A stretch of DNA of 64,000 bases from Cladorhizidae sp. MBARI D1340-BT2 (lineage: Eukaryota; Porifera; Demospongiae; Poecilosclerida; Cladorhizidae), in assembly GCA_028752905.1 (NCBI GenBank), contig JAQNBH010000012.1, forward strand, positions 24,933,816-24,997,815. Direction: 5' to 3'. The translations under genes and the position numbers were made by a program. How positions within the stretch are numbered: position 1 is the first letter of the stretch; the number at the start of each line of letters is the position of its first letter. The notes beneath the pieces are model-generated. The model was given only the letters and a program-made list of their open reading frames with translations. It was not told where the DNA came from and did no database searches. Below, one piece after another: positions 1 through 11,126 of this stretch.

Positions 1-615
1 TCTTGGGCCTACTTCGGCTCAGCATGTGCATTGGTCCTGTCAATGGTAAACTTGAGCATGGTTGGACCAAAGAATAATTGAAAACAATCTTCTGCACTTT
101 GGCAGGATGGAGGAACATTAGGTCATGGTTGAAGGATGTATGGGCTATTCTGCAATGTCATCTAGAATTTAAAAAGAAATAATAACGGTTTATATGTAAA
201 GTGCTTGATATAAAACATTTGTCTGTGTAGTACCTAATACCTAATAATATTAATTGTTATTGTTCTTTTATTCCAGGAATGTCATACTTTCCCCAGCAGT
301 TGTCCACATATATTGGCTAGCATCCACACGGCTGGTTCCACTTCCAACTGATCTTCCTCTTCCTGCAGCTCTTCCCTTCCTCTGCTGTCCTCTACCTGTA
401 GCTCTTCCTCTGCTGTCCTCTACCTGCTCCAACATCCATACTTGCACTCTCATCCTTGGTCTCATAAAAAATTGCTACTCATATCTATTTCATCATCCCT
501 ACAACTATTTGAGTCACAGTATGTACAATCACCCAATGCCATTATCATCAGATAACATCTCTAGTAGAGTCTGGGTATCATAACCACAGGTCATTCATAG
601 CTAATAACCACGAAC
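1..615. other. No recognisable gene
   Basis: Only short open frames without familiar motifs are visible here. The stretch around 350-430 is rich in CTTCC/CTCTTCC. I see no coding or repeat structure I can name. Confidence 0.5.
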
Positions 616-637
616 CGCAGTTAACCATTTAACTGCG
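616..637. repeat. Short perfect hairpin containing TTAA
   Basis: CGCAGTTAA and TTAACTGCG form perfect 9-bp arms around the loop CCAT. TTAA is the piggyBac target, and this hairpin lies just upstream of a piggyBac-like gene, so it may mark the element's 5' end. No matching 3' end was found, so this is only a suggestion. Confidence 0.35.
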
Positions 638-679
638 TTGTCGACTATAGTCGCCTCAATTGAACTTCACGTAATTGCG

Positions 680-690
680 GATATATAAAG
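680..690 (+). promoter_or_regulatory. Candidate TATA box of the piggyBac-like gene
   Basis: The sequence GATATATAAAGG is a consensus-quality TATA box. It sits about 350 bp upstream of the ATG at 1038 that opens the acidic N-terminus of the piggyBac-like protein. Placement is by motif only. Confidence 0.35.
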
Positions 691-1037
691 GCCCGCTCCT
701 TGCTAAATTATAGATCTCGAGCATTGGCGCTAACCTAGCTTTGCGCATCATGTTTTTTTGCCTGCTTGTTCTAGAGCCGCCGTTTATTACGTACTTGCCA
801 TTCTAAGCTTCTTACATACTTTTGCAGCGCTAACTATTCCAGCAAAAAAAATCTTTCTCTTTTCCAATCTTGCTCGCCCGACCTAGAACTCTAAACTGTT
901 GGCAAGCTCTGCGCAGTTCTAGTCGATGAACTCCACCTACTTGATCTCACAACTCCACCCTCCCAATTTACCCACAAGCTCCTCCCTGAAGAATTTCATT
1001 ATTAGCAATTTTAGAACCCTAGAACTTCTCAAGTTCA

Positions 1038-2420
1038 TGGATAGTGATATGAGTGATGGAGACTTTGATGGTTACCTTGAAGGAAAGTTATTTACTACAG
1101 CAAGAGCAATAAAATACAACAATATAAATAACCAATAAATATTCTTTTTATTCTAGATGTTGGAGATGAAGGTGCTGATAATGAATGTGAAGAGGACGAG
1201 GTTCCGGGTGAAGAGTGCGAGGTTCTGGGTGAAGAGTGCGAGGTTCCAGGTGAAGAGTGCGAGGTTCCAGGTGAAGAGCGCGAGGTTCCAGGTGAAGAGT
1301 GCGAGGTTCCAGGTGAAGAGCGCGAGGTTCCAGGTGAAGAGCGCGAGGTTCCAGGTGAAGAGCGCGAGGTTCCAGGTGAAGAGTGCGAGGTTCCAGGTGA
1401 ATAGTGTGAGGTTCCAGGTGAAGAGGTACAAGGTGGGGGCACGAGGTTGAATGTGATGGGTGGGATGATGTTAGTTTGCATGGTGAGGATGGAGCGGGAA
1501 GTAGTTATGACGTACACGAAGAAGAAGGCGATGCAAGTGGCAGGTGGTATCTTCTGTTCTTCTGTTGGTGGGCCTAATAAGGTGTGGTCGAGCCTCTGGA
1601 TGCTTTCGAGCAATTATTCACGTCAATATCATCTGGTGTGAAACGAACCAGTATGGGAAACAGTACTTACCAAGTCACCAGCAGCACCTTGACGAACACC
1701 CACGAGCACATGACTTCATCCGCCCACCCGTTCACGCTGGAAAAAATGTATAGGTAAATGACATGAGCCAACATATGCCAGTCAGCCTACAATAAAATAT
1801 TAATTACAATTGCTACACACCTCTAACCTTGACACTCTCACACACCTCAATATTTGCATAAATACATGTGATGATGGTGCAAATATTGACCCACAAAGCT
1901 TTCAAACATGTGCAACACACATCACAGACAGCATTTATATTTTGCCACCAATGACAGGACACACAGTTATACTTTACTAAACAGATTCATTGCAATGGTG
2001 ATTCTAATGGTAGTGCTGGATTATCCCACTATCCAGAGCTACTGGAGCAGAAGTTGGCCATTTTAACAATGAGAATCAAGTAGGACGAGGTCAACCAGGA
2101 CATGATCAGCTATTCATATGACAGCACTGGTGTAAAAGTTGCATCGGGAAATTGCATGACTGGTTTCAAAGGGCGTTTATCCTTCCTTCAATACATGCCC
2201 CCAAAACCCACGAAAGTGGGGGATGAAGGCATTGGTACTGGCCGACTCAAAGACAGCATATACATGGAACTGGTCACTATATGCAGGAAGGGAGGACAAT
2301 ACCTCCAAAGATTCATTGGCCACACGTGTTGTGTTACATCTAGTAACAAAATTACATAACTTTGGACATCACCTCCAGGATTTCATCCAGAAGTTCTTGC
2401 AAGAGGGGGCATAATGGTGT
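1038..2420 (+). pseudogene. piggyBac-like transposase (DDE_Tnp_1_7 type), decayed
   Basis: The ATG at 1038 opens an acidic exon (MDSDMSDGDFDGYLEG) typical of piggyBac-like N-termini. After an intron (acceptor near 1155) come 7-residue VPGEEC-type repeats ended by an in-frame TAG near 1405. A piece reading EPLDAFEQLF followed, in another frame, by ETNQYGKQYL (about 1589-1670) matches the start of the piggyBac transposase domain. At 2157-2355 two frames give FKGRLSF-QYMP-KPTK and then LADSKTAY...RVVLHLV, the signature core of the family. At least three frameshifts and the acidic-repeat stop make it non-functional, and the C-terminal third is missing. The family call rests on motif order seen directly; exact borders are inferred. 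Confidence 0.7.
1196..1430. repeat. 21-bp coding minisatellite in the piggyBac-like gene
   Basis: About 11 tandem copies of a 21-bp unit of the type GAGGTTCCAGGTGAAGAGYGC. In the gene's frame each unit encodes a 7-residue acidic block (VPGEECE/VPGEERE). The period is a multiple of three, so shadow frames on both strands also stay open. One copy has GAG changed to TAG. Confidence 0.85.
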
Positions 2421-2424
2421 GTTA

Positions 2425-2745
2425 AAAAATTTAGGGGGGACAACATGTACTGTAAGCGTGTGAAGTGTGGCCGTAGCTAGTGGGGTTTCCCTCGGAAAAT
2501 TTAAAAAAAAATTGATTCTGTGAGACGCATTCTGGTGCATTCTCAGCACAATATTCAATGTTTTAGTCATAAGTACTGCATATGATGGATAGATTCCTCC
2601 TCACCAAAATCCCATAATCAGCAGCTAATTCAGCTAAGTATTGTCTCAGAAAGTGTATTTTCAGAACATAATGTATTGTGCTTGCTCAGTCCAATGAGGA
2701 TTATAACATTTTCCTATTGATCTGACAAATGACAGGCCATTTAGA
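2425..2745. other. No gene seen
   Basis: AT-rich sequence after the last piggyBac-like motif. No 3' transposon end or coding signal was recognised. Confidence 0.4.
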
Positions 2746-2750
2746 CTAGT

Positions 2751-3370
2751 CAGGGGTTCATACAGGATTTATAGTTTGGGGGGATGGGGAACTTGGCATT
2801 TATGTGATGGACGTGTGTAAGCAAGCCACAAGTAGGGGGGTCTGGGGGCATGTCCCCCCCAGATCTTTTTTGGCAAAATCGATGCTCGCAGATTGATTCC
2901 GAGACATTTTGAAGGTACTTTCCTATAGTTAAAGTATTAGCACATGGACAGAACATTCTAGATTATGACATAGTTGCATCTTGCCACAGAATCTACACTA
3001 TTATAATTAGGAGCTAACCACAGAATAATAGCACATGGACTGAATATTCTAGATTATGACACAATTGCATCTTGCCACAGAATAGTTTTGTAGCAAGATG
3101 CAATTGTGTCGTAATCTAGAATGTTCTGTTCATGTGCTGTGGTTCTACTCTGTGGCAAGATGCAATTATGTCATAATCTAGAATGTTCTGTCCATGTGCT
3201 ATTATTCTGTGGTTAGCTTTCCTAATTGTAGTGTAGATTTAATGTACTGCTCTTTTTCCTCGTTACTATAATGTATTACATAAGAAATTTCATTAATATA
3301 AATTTTTATTGTGAAAATTCTTGGGGGGGATATCATAGGCCTAACCCCCCCCCCCCTGTATGAAACCATG
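2751..3370. mobile_element. 620-bp MITE, CTAGT duplication, foldback core
   Basis: The ends CAGGGGTTCATACAGG and CCTGTATGAAACCATG are inverted repeats matching at 14 of 16 positions. CTAGT occurs immediately outside both ends (2746-2750 and 3371-3375), a 5-bp target-site duplication. Both subterminal zones carry G or C runs. The core (about 2930-3230) is a set of inverted copies of a block containing GCAAGATGCAATTGTGTC and ATCTAGAATGTTCTGT. No coding sequence. A shorter relative lies at 35375-35593. Confidence 0.75.
2935..3235. repeat. Inverted (palindromic) repeat cluster
   Basis: The block around CATGGACAGAACATTCTAGATTATGACATA followed by TTGCATCTTGCCACAGAAT occurs twice forward (about 2940-2990 and 3033-3083) and twice inverted (about 3090-3140 and 3152-3215). 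The single strand could fold into a long hairpin. Confidence 0.7.
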
Positions 3371-3375
3371 CTAGT

Positions 3376-3765
3376 AATTTTATAGGTCATTGAAAGTGGA
3401 TGGTCTGACATGTGGCAGTTGCCATAGACACCATACCCAACAGTGGCTGGACTATAATTATAGAGGAGTTCACTGTAATATTCCAGCATCTAGCAATGGC
3501 CAAGTAGAACCATGTCCACATTGCTAATTAGCATTGTGTAATAATACCACAGGTTAATTAGCTGAATGGCCAGTTATCAGGTGGTTTTGACCACAAATGT
3601 ACTCTTTGGCAAGTACATGGTCCCACATGACTAAGTAAAATGACATATTCAAGTTACAGCTCTAAAAATAGACTTCATAGGCTTATAGACCCAGATGGAA
3701 GCAGCCTAATCTCCACTTCTGGATATCACAAGTGAAATGGATATTCCCTCCTCAAGCTCTCCAAA
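3376..3765. other. No gene seen
   Basis: Unremarkable AT-rich sequence between the MITE and hAT debris. Confidence 0.4.
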
Positions 3766-3769
3766 GTCA

Positions 3770-4186
3770 ACTGACATCAAGAGCAGTAGTAGTGAAGATG
3801 AAAATGAGATAAGTAAATCTGATAGAGTGCTTGGAGCAAAGTCCTGCAAAGAGACATTGTTCAAGTTCAACTGTGCATGAGAAGCTCCGGAGCAAGTACC
3901 GACTACTTACAAGCAAAGAAAAGTATAACAAGAAATGGGAAGAGAGCTTCACTTGGCTAACATGTTGACAATTTGCAAGCAGCCTTCTGTAAGGTTTGCA
4001 GAAAGAGTCTATTCAAAGAACAGGAGGAACATGGATTTCTAGGCCTTTCAATAACTGGAAGGCAATTGAGAAGATGAAATGTCACACGACGAGTGATGTT
4101 CACATCATGTCACGTGAATCAGAGATGGCTGTAGCCAAAGCAATACAAGAGGGATCCATCATTGAACATACCAGCCTAAAGCATTG
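3770..4186 (+). pseudogene. hAT/ZMYM-type TTF zinc-finger fragment
   Basis: An acidic serine-rich lead (SSSEDENE, about 3785) is followed in shifting frames by KYNKKWEESFTWL, then AFCKVCRKS, then GGTWISRPFNNWKAIEKMKC and H..SDVH. This order (Trp-rich block, CxxC, G-G-x-W, K-x-K-x-H, H) is the TTF-type zinc finger at the N-terminus of many hAT/ZMYM-like transposases. At least two frameshifts break it. The family call comes from the motif pattern; no catalytic domain follows directly. Confidence 0.55.
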
Positions 4187-4224
4187 AAAGCTCTTTGTAA
4201 ACCATAAGGAGTGACAGGACCATT

Positions 4225-4460
4225 TTTTTTATTATTTAAAAAAACAACAACTTGTGGTTACCACTTTATAGCTCCGTAGATTATGTAAACTTCATGGTAT
4301 GGACTTCTCAAAAGATAGGTCTCTTTGTGTGCTCTCTTTTGATACTAAAATATTTTTCATGGGTATAACGATAGCTGAGCTAAAGTGGGGGTACCTAAAA
4401 ACCTGAATGCCTGTGGTTCTGCATAAATATCCAGATTGCTAAGTGTTAACGATTTCAAAT
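4225..4460. repeat. Dispersed repeat 'R1' copy
   Basis: This ~220-bp stretch beginning CTTGTGGTTACCACTTTATA recurs in the foldback at 11341-12049, in both orientations, and more distantly at about 41560-41690 and 60755-60850. The conserved part includes AGAGAGCTATCTTTTGAGCT (inverted) and TATAGTTATACCTA. Confidence 0.75.
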
Positions 4461-4496
4461 TAGCACCTTAGGCTAGAGAAAGCTATACTCTACGCA

Positions 4497-4829
4497 ATGA
4501 ATGTAGGTACAGTATGGTCAAGCACGCAAAAGGAAAAAATTATCGATCACTACGGTGCATACGATGCAGAGCTGCCTGCGGAGACTGTGCCGAGTGATGA
4601 ATATACCAAGGAAGCTCTGATATCCACTGAACTCGGAACAGAGTGGAAAACATTTCGTAGCTACCTATCCAAGCAGCCGAAAGGAACTTTGTACTCAGAG
4701 CAAACCAAACTCAGTAGTGAGGAAATACTGAGAACAATCTTCCCCAACATCAGCACTCTGGCAAACATCTGTCTCACTATTCCTGTTAGCACTGCCACTA
4801 GTGTCTTCTCTCATTTATATATATATTGA
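4497..4829 (+). pseudogene. hAT transposase C-terminal dimerisation fragment
   Basis: An open frame contains EWKTFRSYLSKQPKG and then IFPNISTLANICLTIPVSTA, which is the hallmark of the hAT C-terminal dimerisation region. The frame then runs into the TA-rich satellite, so the usual continuation (the Ser-Val-Glu-Arg-Ser-Phe-Ser block) is replaced by ATSVFSH plus satellite. Together with 3770-4186 it is probably one hAT element with its middle deleted. Confidence 0.65.
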
Positions 4830-5852
4830 GCAAGTTATGATGGCGTGCCACTAGTGTCCTCTCTCATTATATATATATAGAGCAAGTTTTATGATGGCGT
4901 GCCACTAGTGTCTTCTCTCATTATATATATATATAGACAAGTTATGATGGCGTGCCACTAGTGTCCTCTCTCATTATATATATATATATATATTGAGCAA
5001 GTTATGATGGCGTGCCACTATTGTCCTCTCTCATTATATGGCGTGCCACTATTGTCTTCTCTCATTATATATATATATATATATTGAGCAAGTTATGATG
5101 GCGTGCCACTAGTGTCCTCTCTCATTATATATATATAGAGAGCAAGTTATGATGGCGTGCCACTAGTGTCCTCTCTCATTATATATATATAGAGAGAGAG
5201 CAAGTTATGATGGCGTGCCACTAGTGTCCTCTCTCATTATATATATATTGAGCAAGTTATGATGGCGTGCCACTAGTGTCCTCTCTCATTATATATATAT
5301 GTATATATAGAGCAAGTTATGATGGCGTGCCACTAGTGTCCTCTCTCATTATATATATATAGAGCAAGTTATGATGGCGTGCCACTAGTGTCCTCTCTCA
5401 TTATATATATATATATATATATAGAGCAAGTTATGATGGCGTGCCACTAGTGTCTTCTCTCATTATATATATAGAGCAAGTTATGATGGCGTGCCACTAG
5501 TGTCCTCTCTCATTATATATATATATTGAGCAAGTTATGATGGCGTGCCACCAGTGTCCTCTCTCATTATATATATATATAGAGCAAGTTATGATGGCGT
5601 GCCACTAGTGTCCTCTCTCATTATATATATATATATATATAGAGCAAGTTATGATGGCGTGCCACTAGTGTCCTCCCTCATTATATATATATATATAGAG
5701 AGAGAGCAAGTTATGATGGCGTGCCACTAGTGTCTTCTCTCATTATATATATATTGAGCAAGTTATGATGGCGTGCCACTAGTGTCTTCTCTCATTTATA
5801 TATATATTGAGCAAGTTATGATGGCGTGCCACTAGTGTCCTCTCTCATTATA
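4795..5852. repeat. TA-rich satellite 'S1', first array
   Basis: About 19 units of GTGCCACTAGTGTCCTCTCT followed by CATT(AT)n, a short AGAG or TTGAG link, and CAAGTTATGATGGC. Units vary mainly in the (TA) run. The first unit is continuous with the hAT reading frame. The array is interrupted after 5852 by element A and resumes at 9369. Confidence 0.95.
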
Positions 5853-6084
5853 TGTGTTAGGATCTGCGAAAACGTGCCTTATGACCAAATAGTACTTTTC
5901 TCAATAATACAAGTTTTAGAGCCTATTGTCATACACTATGAAATTTGACTTTTTTTTGGTATTTGTTATCTAGGGTCTTTCTCCTAACTGGTCAGAAAAT
6001 TTCAAGCCTTGAATCCCTCTCACTCAGAAGTTACAGCAGTTAGAACTGGACTGACCAAACGTTAGCTACGTACGCGGAGAATAA

Positions 6085-6240
6085 TAATTATTACGTAATA
6101 GGGACTTTCCCTTTTATAATAACATTCATAGTTTGTAGTTGGAAAGGGTCGACAGTGTCGTTATTACGTAATAGGGACATTCCCTTTTTATAATAACATT
6201 CATAGTTTATAGTTGGAAAGGGTCAACAGTGCAATTTTCT
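6085..6240 (+). promoter_or_regulatory. Duplicated ATTACGTAAT block upstream of the element A gene
   Basis: Two tandem copies (about 75 bp each) contain ATTACGTAATAGGGAC, TTCCCTTT, ATAATAACATTCATAG and GTTGGAAAGGGTC. The second copy ends just before the ATG. ATTACGTAAT is a palindrome of the PAR/C-EBP bZIP type. A promoter role is inferred from position. Confidence 0.5.
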
Positions 6241-6241
6241 A

Positions 6242-8532
6242 ATGTCCACAGAACAAGCTAATGAGATAGCTTTGACTATCAATCGGGTCATGAAACTGGA
6301 TGCACAGGACCAGGCATCTATGCTGGAGGTTATAGCAGACTACTTCACTCTCCCTACTCTTGATGAGCTTGATGAAGAGAATTTAGATGAGTTTGATGAC
6401 TATGATGATTCCAACTTGGCTGATAGAACTATGAGGGAGTTCAGTGAGCAGAATGCTGCAGGTAAGAAGACATACAAAATACAATTCTTATAATTACAAT
6501 CACATGTACCATTACAATCACAACATACATTAGCAAGCTTGGAGGAAGATTGGGGCTGCCACATGGAGGATGAAGTTCACCGTACTGAGGATTGTGGACA
6601 TTATGGGAATGAAGATCATCGTATGGAAGAGGGGAGTGCTGAAGATGGAAGTGTACTTGTGGATGACGATGAGGATAGTGACTTTGTGGACTTTGATGAT
6701 CGTGTTGCTACTGTCCTATCAGAAGCTGTACGAAATGAAGTCTGTGAGATTGAGTGGCAACCATCTGATTTGTCTGAGCGTTCTCAAGTTGATCAGTTTG
6801 TTGTTAAGGGCTGTAGCTGCCAGAAAGGATTAAATAAAGCATCCTGCTCCTCACTGTTCAGCACTGAGTACATATCAACCTTCAGGTCCTCCTGTGCTGA
6901 ACTCTCCAAACAAGAGCTTGACATGATTCTCATTGGTCAAATTATTGCATTTACTACTTCAGACCCAATTCAGAGTTCCATCTTACGCAAAAGGGACTTC
7001 TGCAATTACATGCATCAAGGTAAATGCATTTGTGCAAACACTTTCATGTTCCTTCATGGCATTAGTCGAACCAGAGTGAACAATATTCGGTGCAATATAA
7101 AAGTACATGGACTAGTTCCAAGAGTGCATGGCAACAAAAACCGACGACCACACAATGCCTTTCCTTTTGAAGACACGGAATATCTGGTTCGCTTTGTATT
7201 TTCATATGCAGAGCAAAATGCTTTGCTATTACCAGGGCGAGTGCCTGGATATAGCAGGTCCGATATCCAGCTGTTGCCATCCAGTAAATCCAAGAGGGGA
7301 ATATGGAAGGTTTATTGCAAAACCGCTGGTGAGAGCGAGAGACACTTTGCGGCATACTCGACTTTCTGCCGCCTGTGGAGGAGTTTGGTACCATCAATAA
7401 TTATTATGCGACCGATGACAGACTTGTGTTGGCAATGTCAGCAAAATAGTGCTGCTATTGTCCGTTCCAGCAATTGCTCAGATGAGGAGAGTCATCCACC
7501 ATCAAAAAAGCTGAGGAGCACTTGAGGATCGTTCAAATTGAAAGGTCGTTTTACACCTCCTCATGTGAAGACTGTTCCAGGTCTGTTCGATCCTATTATG
7601 TTACTGATACTGATTTTGATCCTCCTCAGCCAGCATCACGAATTCCTGCCAACTCAAAGCCCATCAAAGTTCACTACTCATTTGATTATGCGCAGCAAGT
7701 GCACTTTCCTTCAGATCCCCTCCAGCCTGGTCCGATTTACTTTCTGACCACCAGGAAGTGTTCAGTATTTGGAGTGAATTGTGAAGCTATCCCCAGGCAA
7801 ATCAACTTCATTACAGATGAGAGTGGAGAGATAGGTAAAGGAGCCAATGCTGTGATAAGTAGGCTTCATTTCTTCTTCGAAAACCACGGTTTAGGTGAAG
7901 AAGACGTCTATCTGCATGCTGACAACTGTGCCGGCCAAAATAAGAACAATCTGTTGGTGCAATATTTGATGTGGAGGACTCTTACTGGCCGGCACAGCAC
8001 AGTTCATTACTCCTTCCTAGTTGTAGGCCACACTAAATTTGCCCCTGATTGGGCCTTTGGGCTCTTTAAGCGTTTATTTAGACGTACAAAGGTGGGATCC
8101 ATTGCTGAAATTGAGGAGGTGGTTAATCAGTCAGCAGTTTGTAACCATGCACAGGTGGTCTCCTATGAAGACGGATCCATGATTGTACCCATGTACAATT
8201 GGAGCACACTTCTCGCACCACATTTCAAGAAGGTCGTTGGAATAAAGAAGTTGCATCACTTCAGAATGTTGTCTTCTGTACCAGGGGTGGTGTATGTAAA
8301 ACAGCACAGTGACACAGAAGAGGTAGCACTCACGTTACTCAGAGATAACTGGCAACCCGACAGTGCCAGTCTACCTCCACTACTGGAGCCTCGAGGTCTA
8401 AGCGATGAGAGGAAGTGGTATTTGTATGAACATATCCGTCCGTTTTGCTCTGATGAGCAGAAGGATGTTGCATGTCCACGCCCAACTGTACGAAATCCTA
8501 GACATCGCTCCATACCTGGACCAGAAGAATAA
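6242..8532 (+). CDS. Element A transposase-like protein (DUF7869-like), one frameshift
   Basis: Exon 1 is 6242-6461 (acidic, 73 codons). The intron is 6462-6533 (G|GTAAGA donor, TAG acceptor). Exon 2 is 6534-8532. The joined phase is correct. The middle holds a Cys cluster (CSCQKG), R-x-HGN, a LLLPGRVPGYSRSDI block and DLCWQCQ. One single-base frameshift near 7485-7500 separates it from the C-terminal half, which has HLRIVQIERSFY, then GKGAN, LHADNCAGQNKNN (Asp codon 7921) and GHTKFAPDWAFGLFKR (Asp codon 8047). The DNC-GQNKNN/GHTK pattern is that of DUF7869-type proteins, which look like RNase-H-fold integrase domains. An AATAAA (8528-8533) overlaps the TAA stop. About 740 residues if the frameshift is healed. 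The transposase role is inferred from its sole position between TIRs. Confidence 0.75.
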
Positions 8533-9330
8533 AGTTAATGAACACATAGCTCTTTAGTAATGTAACCCCACCAACTGAACCCAAAGCTACAATAATACAC
8601 TGACTTTATTGTTCAAGTAAAAGCTTTACATGGCCATGTTTAGTGTATACCTAGTTAGTACCTATGAATTAACTGCCACCTGTCTTATAGCTAGTAATGT
8701 ATGGTAGTTATTGCTTGCTATCTACTAGACTGCTTGCTAGCTAATTTTCTAGTTAGATGACCAGTTGCTTGGTAGAGGACTAGCTAGCTATTTTTCTAGC
8801 TAGTTGCTTTTGCTAGTTACTAACCAATGTCAATCATGTAAGCTATAGATGCTAGTGTCTATCCCAAAGCTTATAGTAACCTAGGAGGTTTAGCTAGCTA
8901 GCCTTGTTTTTCTTATTTTTTAAAAAGTTACGACCACAGCTAGTAGCTATCTAGCTATGCATACTAAGACTTACCTCAGCTACATGTAGAGTTTCAAGAC
9001 CCTTCTCCTCACTTTAGCAGTCGTTTGAGTACCGCTTTCACACGAAGCGCTCGAAGTAGACTTACACCAAAACATCCAGAAATAGCCATCTTTTCCCAAA
9101 ATAGTAATTATGACGTCATTGAATAACACGGAGATACGGGCGGAAGTATACGGAAGTTAATTGAATTTTGTTTGAGGCGTTTTTCGTTTTTCTCATCAAT
9201 CAGCGTCCCTGACGGGACGAAGAAAAGCCTCTGTAACTTCCAAGTCATAATGTTTTACTACGTCACATCAAGATTTTTAAAAGTATTTTTTATAGCTCTT
9301 TCACATAAAAGAATAAAATGAAAAACAAAA
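8533..9330. other. 3' non-coding part of element A
   Basis: CTAG-rich imperfect repeats (CTAGCTAG, TAGTTGCTTG) at about 8640-8960, then A/T-rich sequence to the right TIR. No second gene. Confidence 0.6.
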
Positions 9331-9368
9331 AAAAAGTCATAAGGCACGTTTTCGCAGAGCCTGTCACA

Positions 9369-9590
9369 ATATATATATATATATTGAGCAAGTTATGATG
9401 GCGTGCCACTAGTGTCCTCCCTCATATATATATATATATAGAGCAAGTTATTATGGCGTGCCACTAGTGTTCTCTCTCATTATATATATATATATAGAGC
9501 AAGTTATGATGGCGTGCCACTAGTGTCTTCTCTCCTTATATATATATATAGAGAGAAAGTTATGATGGTGTGCCACTAGTGTCCTCTCTC

Positions 9591-9623
<33 letters not shown>

Positions 9624-9660
9624 AGCAAGTTATGATGGCGTGCCACTAGTGTCCTCTCTC

Positions 9661-9693
<33 letters not shown>

Positions 9694-9894
9694 AGCAAGT
9701 TATGATGGCGTGCCACTAGTGTCATCTCTCATTATATATATATAGAGCAAGTTATGTTGGCGTGCCACTAGTGTCCTCTCTCATTATATATATATATATA
9801 GAGCAAGTTATGATGGCGTGCCACTAGTGTCTTCTCTCCTTATATATATATATATAGAGAAAGTTATGATGGTGTGCCACTAGTGTCCTCTCTC

Positions 9895-9945
<51 letters not shown>

Positions 9946-10150
9946 AGCAAGTTATGATGGCGTGCCACTAGTGTCCTCTCTCATTATATATATATATATA
10001 TAGAGCAAGTTATGATGGCGTGCCACTAGTGTCCTCTCTCATTATATATATATAGAGAGCAAGTTATGATGGCGTGCCACTAGTGTCCTCTCTCATTATA
10101 TATATATATATTGAGCAAGTTATGATGGCGTACCACTAGTGTCCTCTCTC

Positions 10151-10182
<32 letters not shown>
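9369..10182. repeat. Satellite S1, second array
   Basis: Same unit as at 4795-5852, with longer (TA) runs. It resumes directly after the right end of element A, showing that A inserted into an existing array. Confidence 0.95.
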
Positions 10183-10183
<1 letters not shown>

Positions 10184-10580
10184 TTAGAAGGTAGTTTGCT
10201 GAGAAGGCTACAAATAGTGCTCAATGCTGTATTAAGGCAGAGCTATTAAATATAGAAAAGTACTGGGATGGCTAGTCCTCCTACTGCAGTTTCATGCTAA
10301 TGCAATCATCAGGGACAATGAGCAACTGAGGTGGCATGTGGGCATATATGAGGTGGGGCAGGCAAGTGGGGTGATGCAAGTCTATGGATGGGCGTTAATG
10401 AATGGGTGTTGATGAGTGTGGTAATTCAAATGCTCTTGAGGAGAAACTTGTTCTTGTGCCTACACTTTGAGAGGAATTGCAGTAGGACTAGCCATCCCAG
10501 TACTTTTCTATATTTAATAGCTCTGCCTTAATACAGCATTGAGCACTATTTGTAGCCTTCTCAGCAAACTACCTTCTAAG
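10183..10580. mobile_element. 398-bp MITE with ~105-bp TIRs
   Basis: The left arm starting CTTAGAAGGTAGTTTGCTGA is an almost perfect inverted copy of the right arm ending TCAGCAAACTACCTTCTAAG. Arms run to about 10290 and from about 10482. Flanks are satellite TA, consistent with a TA duplication. No coding sequence. Confidence 0.85.
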
Positions 10581-10752
10581 TATATATATATATATATATA
10601 TATTGAGCAAGTTATGATGGCGTGCCACTAGTGTCTTCTCTCATTATATATATATGGAGCAAGTTATGATGGCGTGCCACTAGTGTCTTCTCTCATTATA
10701 TATATATATATATAGAGCAAGTTATGATGGCGTGCCACTAGTGTCCTCTCTC

Positions 10753-10785
<33 letters not shown>

Positions 10786-11016
10786 AGCAAGTTATGATGG
10801 CGTGCCACTAGTGTCCTCTCTCATTATATATATAGAGAGAGCAAGTTATGATGGCGTGCCACTAGTGTCCTCTCTCATTATATATATATATATATTGAGC
10901 AAGTTATGATGGCGTGCCACTAGTGTCCTCTCTCATTATATATATATATATATATTGAGCAAGTAATGATGGCGTGCCACTAGTGTCCTCTCTCATTATA
11001 TATATACATGTATATA
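10581..11016. repeat. Satellite S1, third array
   Basis: Continuation of S1 after the MITE, seven or so units, ending at the left TIR of element B. Confidence 0.95.
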
Positions 11017-11126
11017 TGTGACAGGATCTGAGAAAATGGACCTTTCGTAGAAATTTTGTAAATTGAGTTATTGATGTTAGGACAACACACAATTGCCTAC
11101 AGAATGGAACAAAAATCAGCTCTTAA

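Larger units (their letters stand above)
5853..9368 (+). mobile_element. Element A: 3.5-kb TIR DNA transposon
   Basis: The left end TGTGTTAGGATCTGCGAAAA (continuing to about 5885) is matched, inverted, by the right end at 9336-9368 (TGTGACAGGCTCTGCGAAAA when read inward), about 33 bp with only three or four mismatches. It sits inside satellite S1, whose units continue on both sides. Inside is one two-exon gene reading from the left end. Element B has related ends (shared TGTGxxAGGATCTGxGAAAA). The duplication cannot be read securely because the target is (TA)n. Confidence 0.9.

Noticed and set aside
1095..1613. 172-codon minus-strand frame with SSPGTSH repeats
   Set aside because: Shadow of the 21-bp coding repeat; the plus-strand piggyBac-like frame explains the region better.
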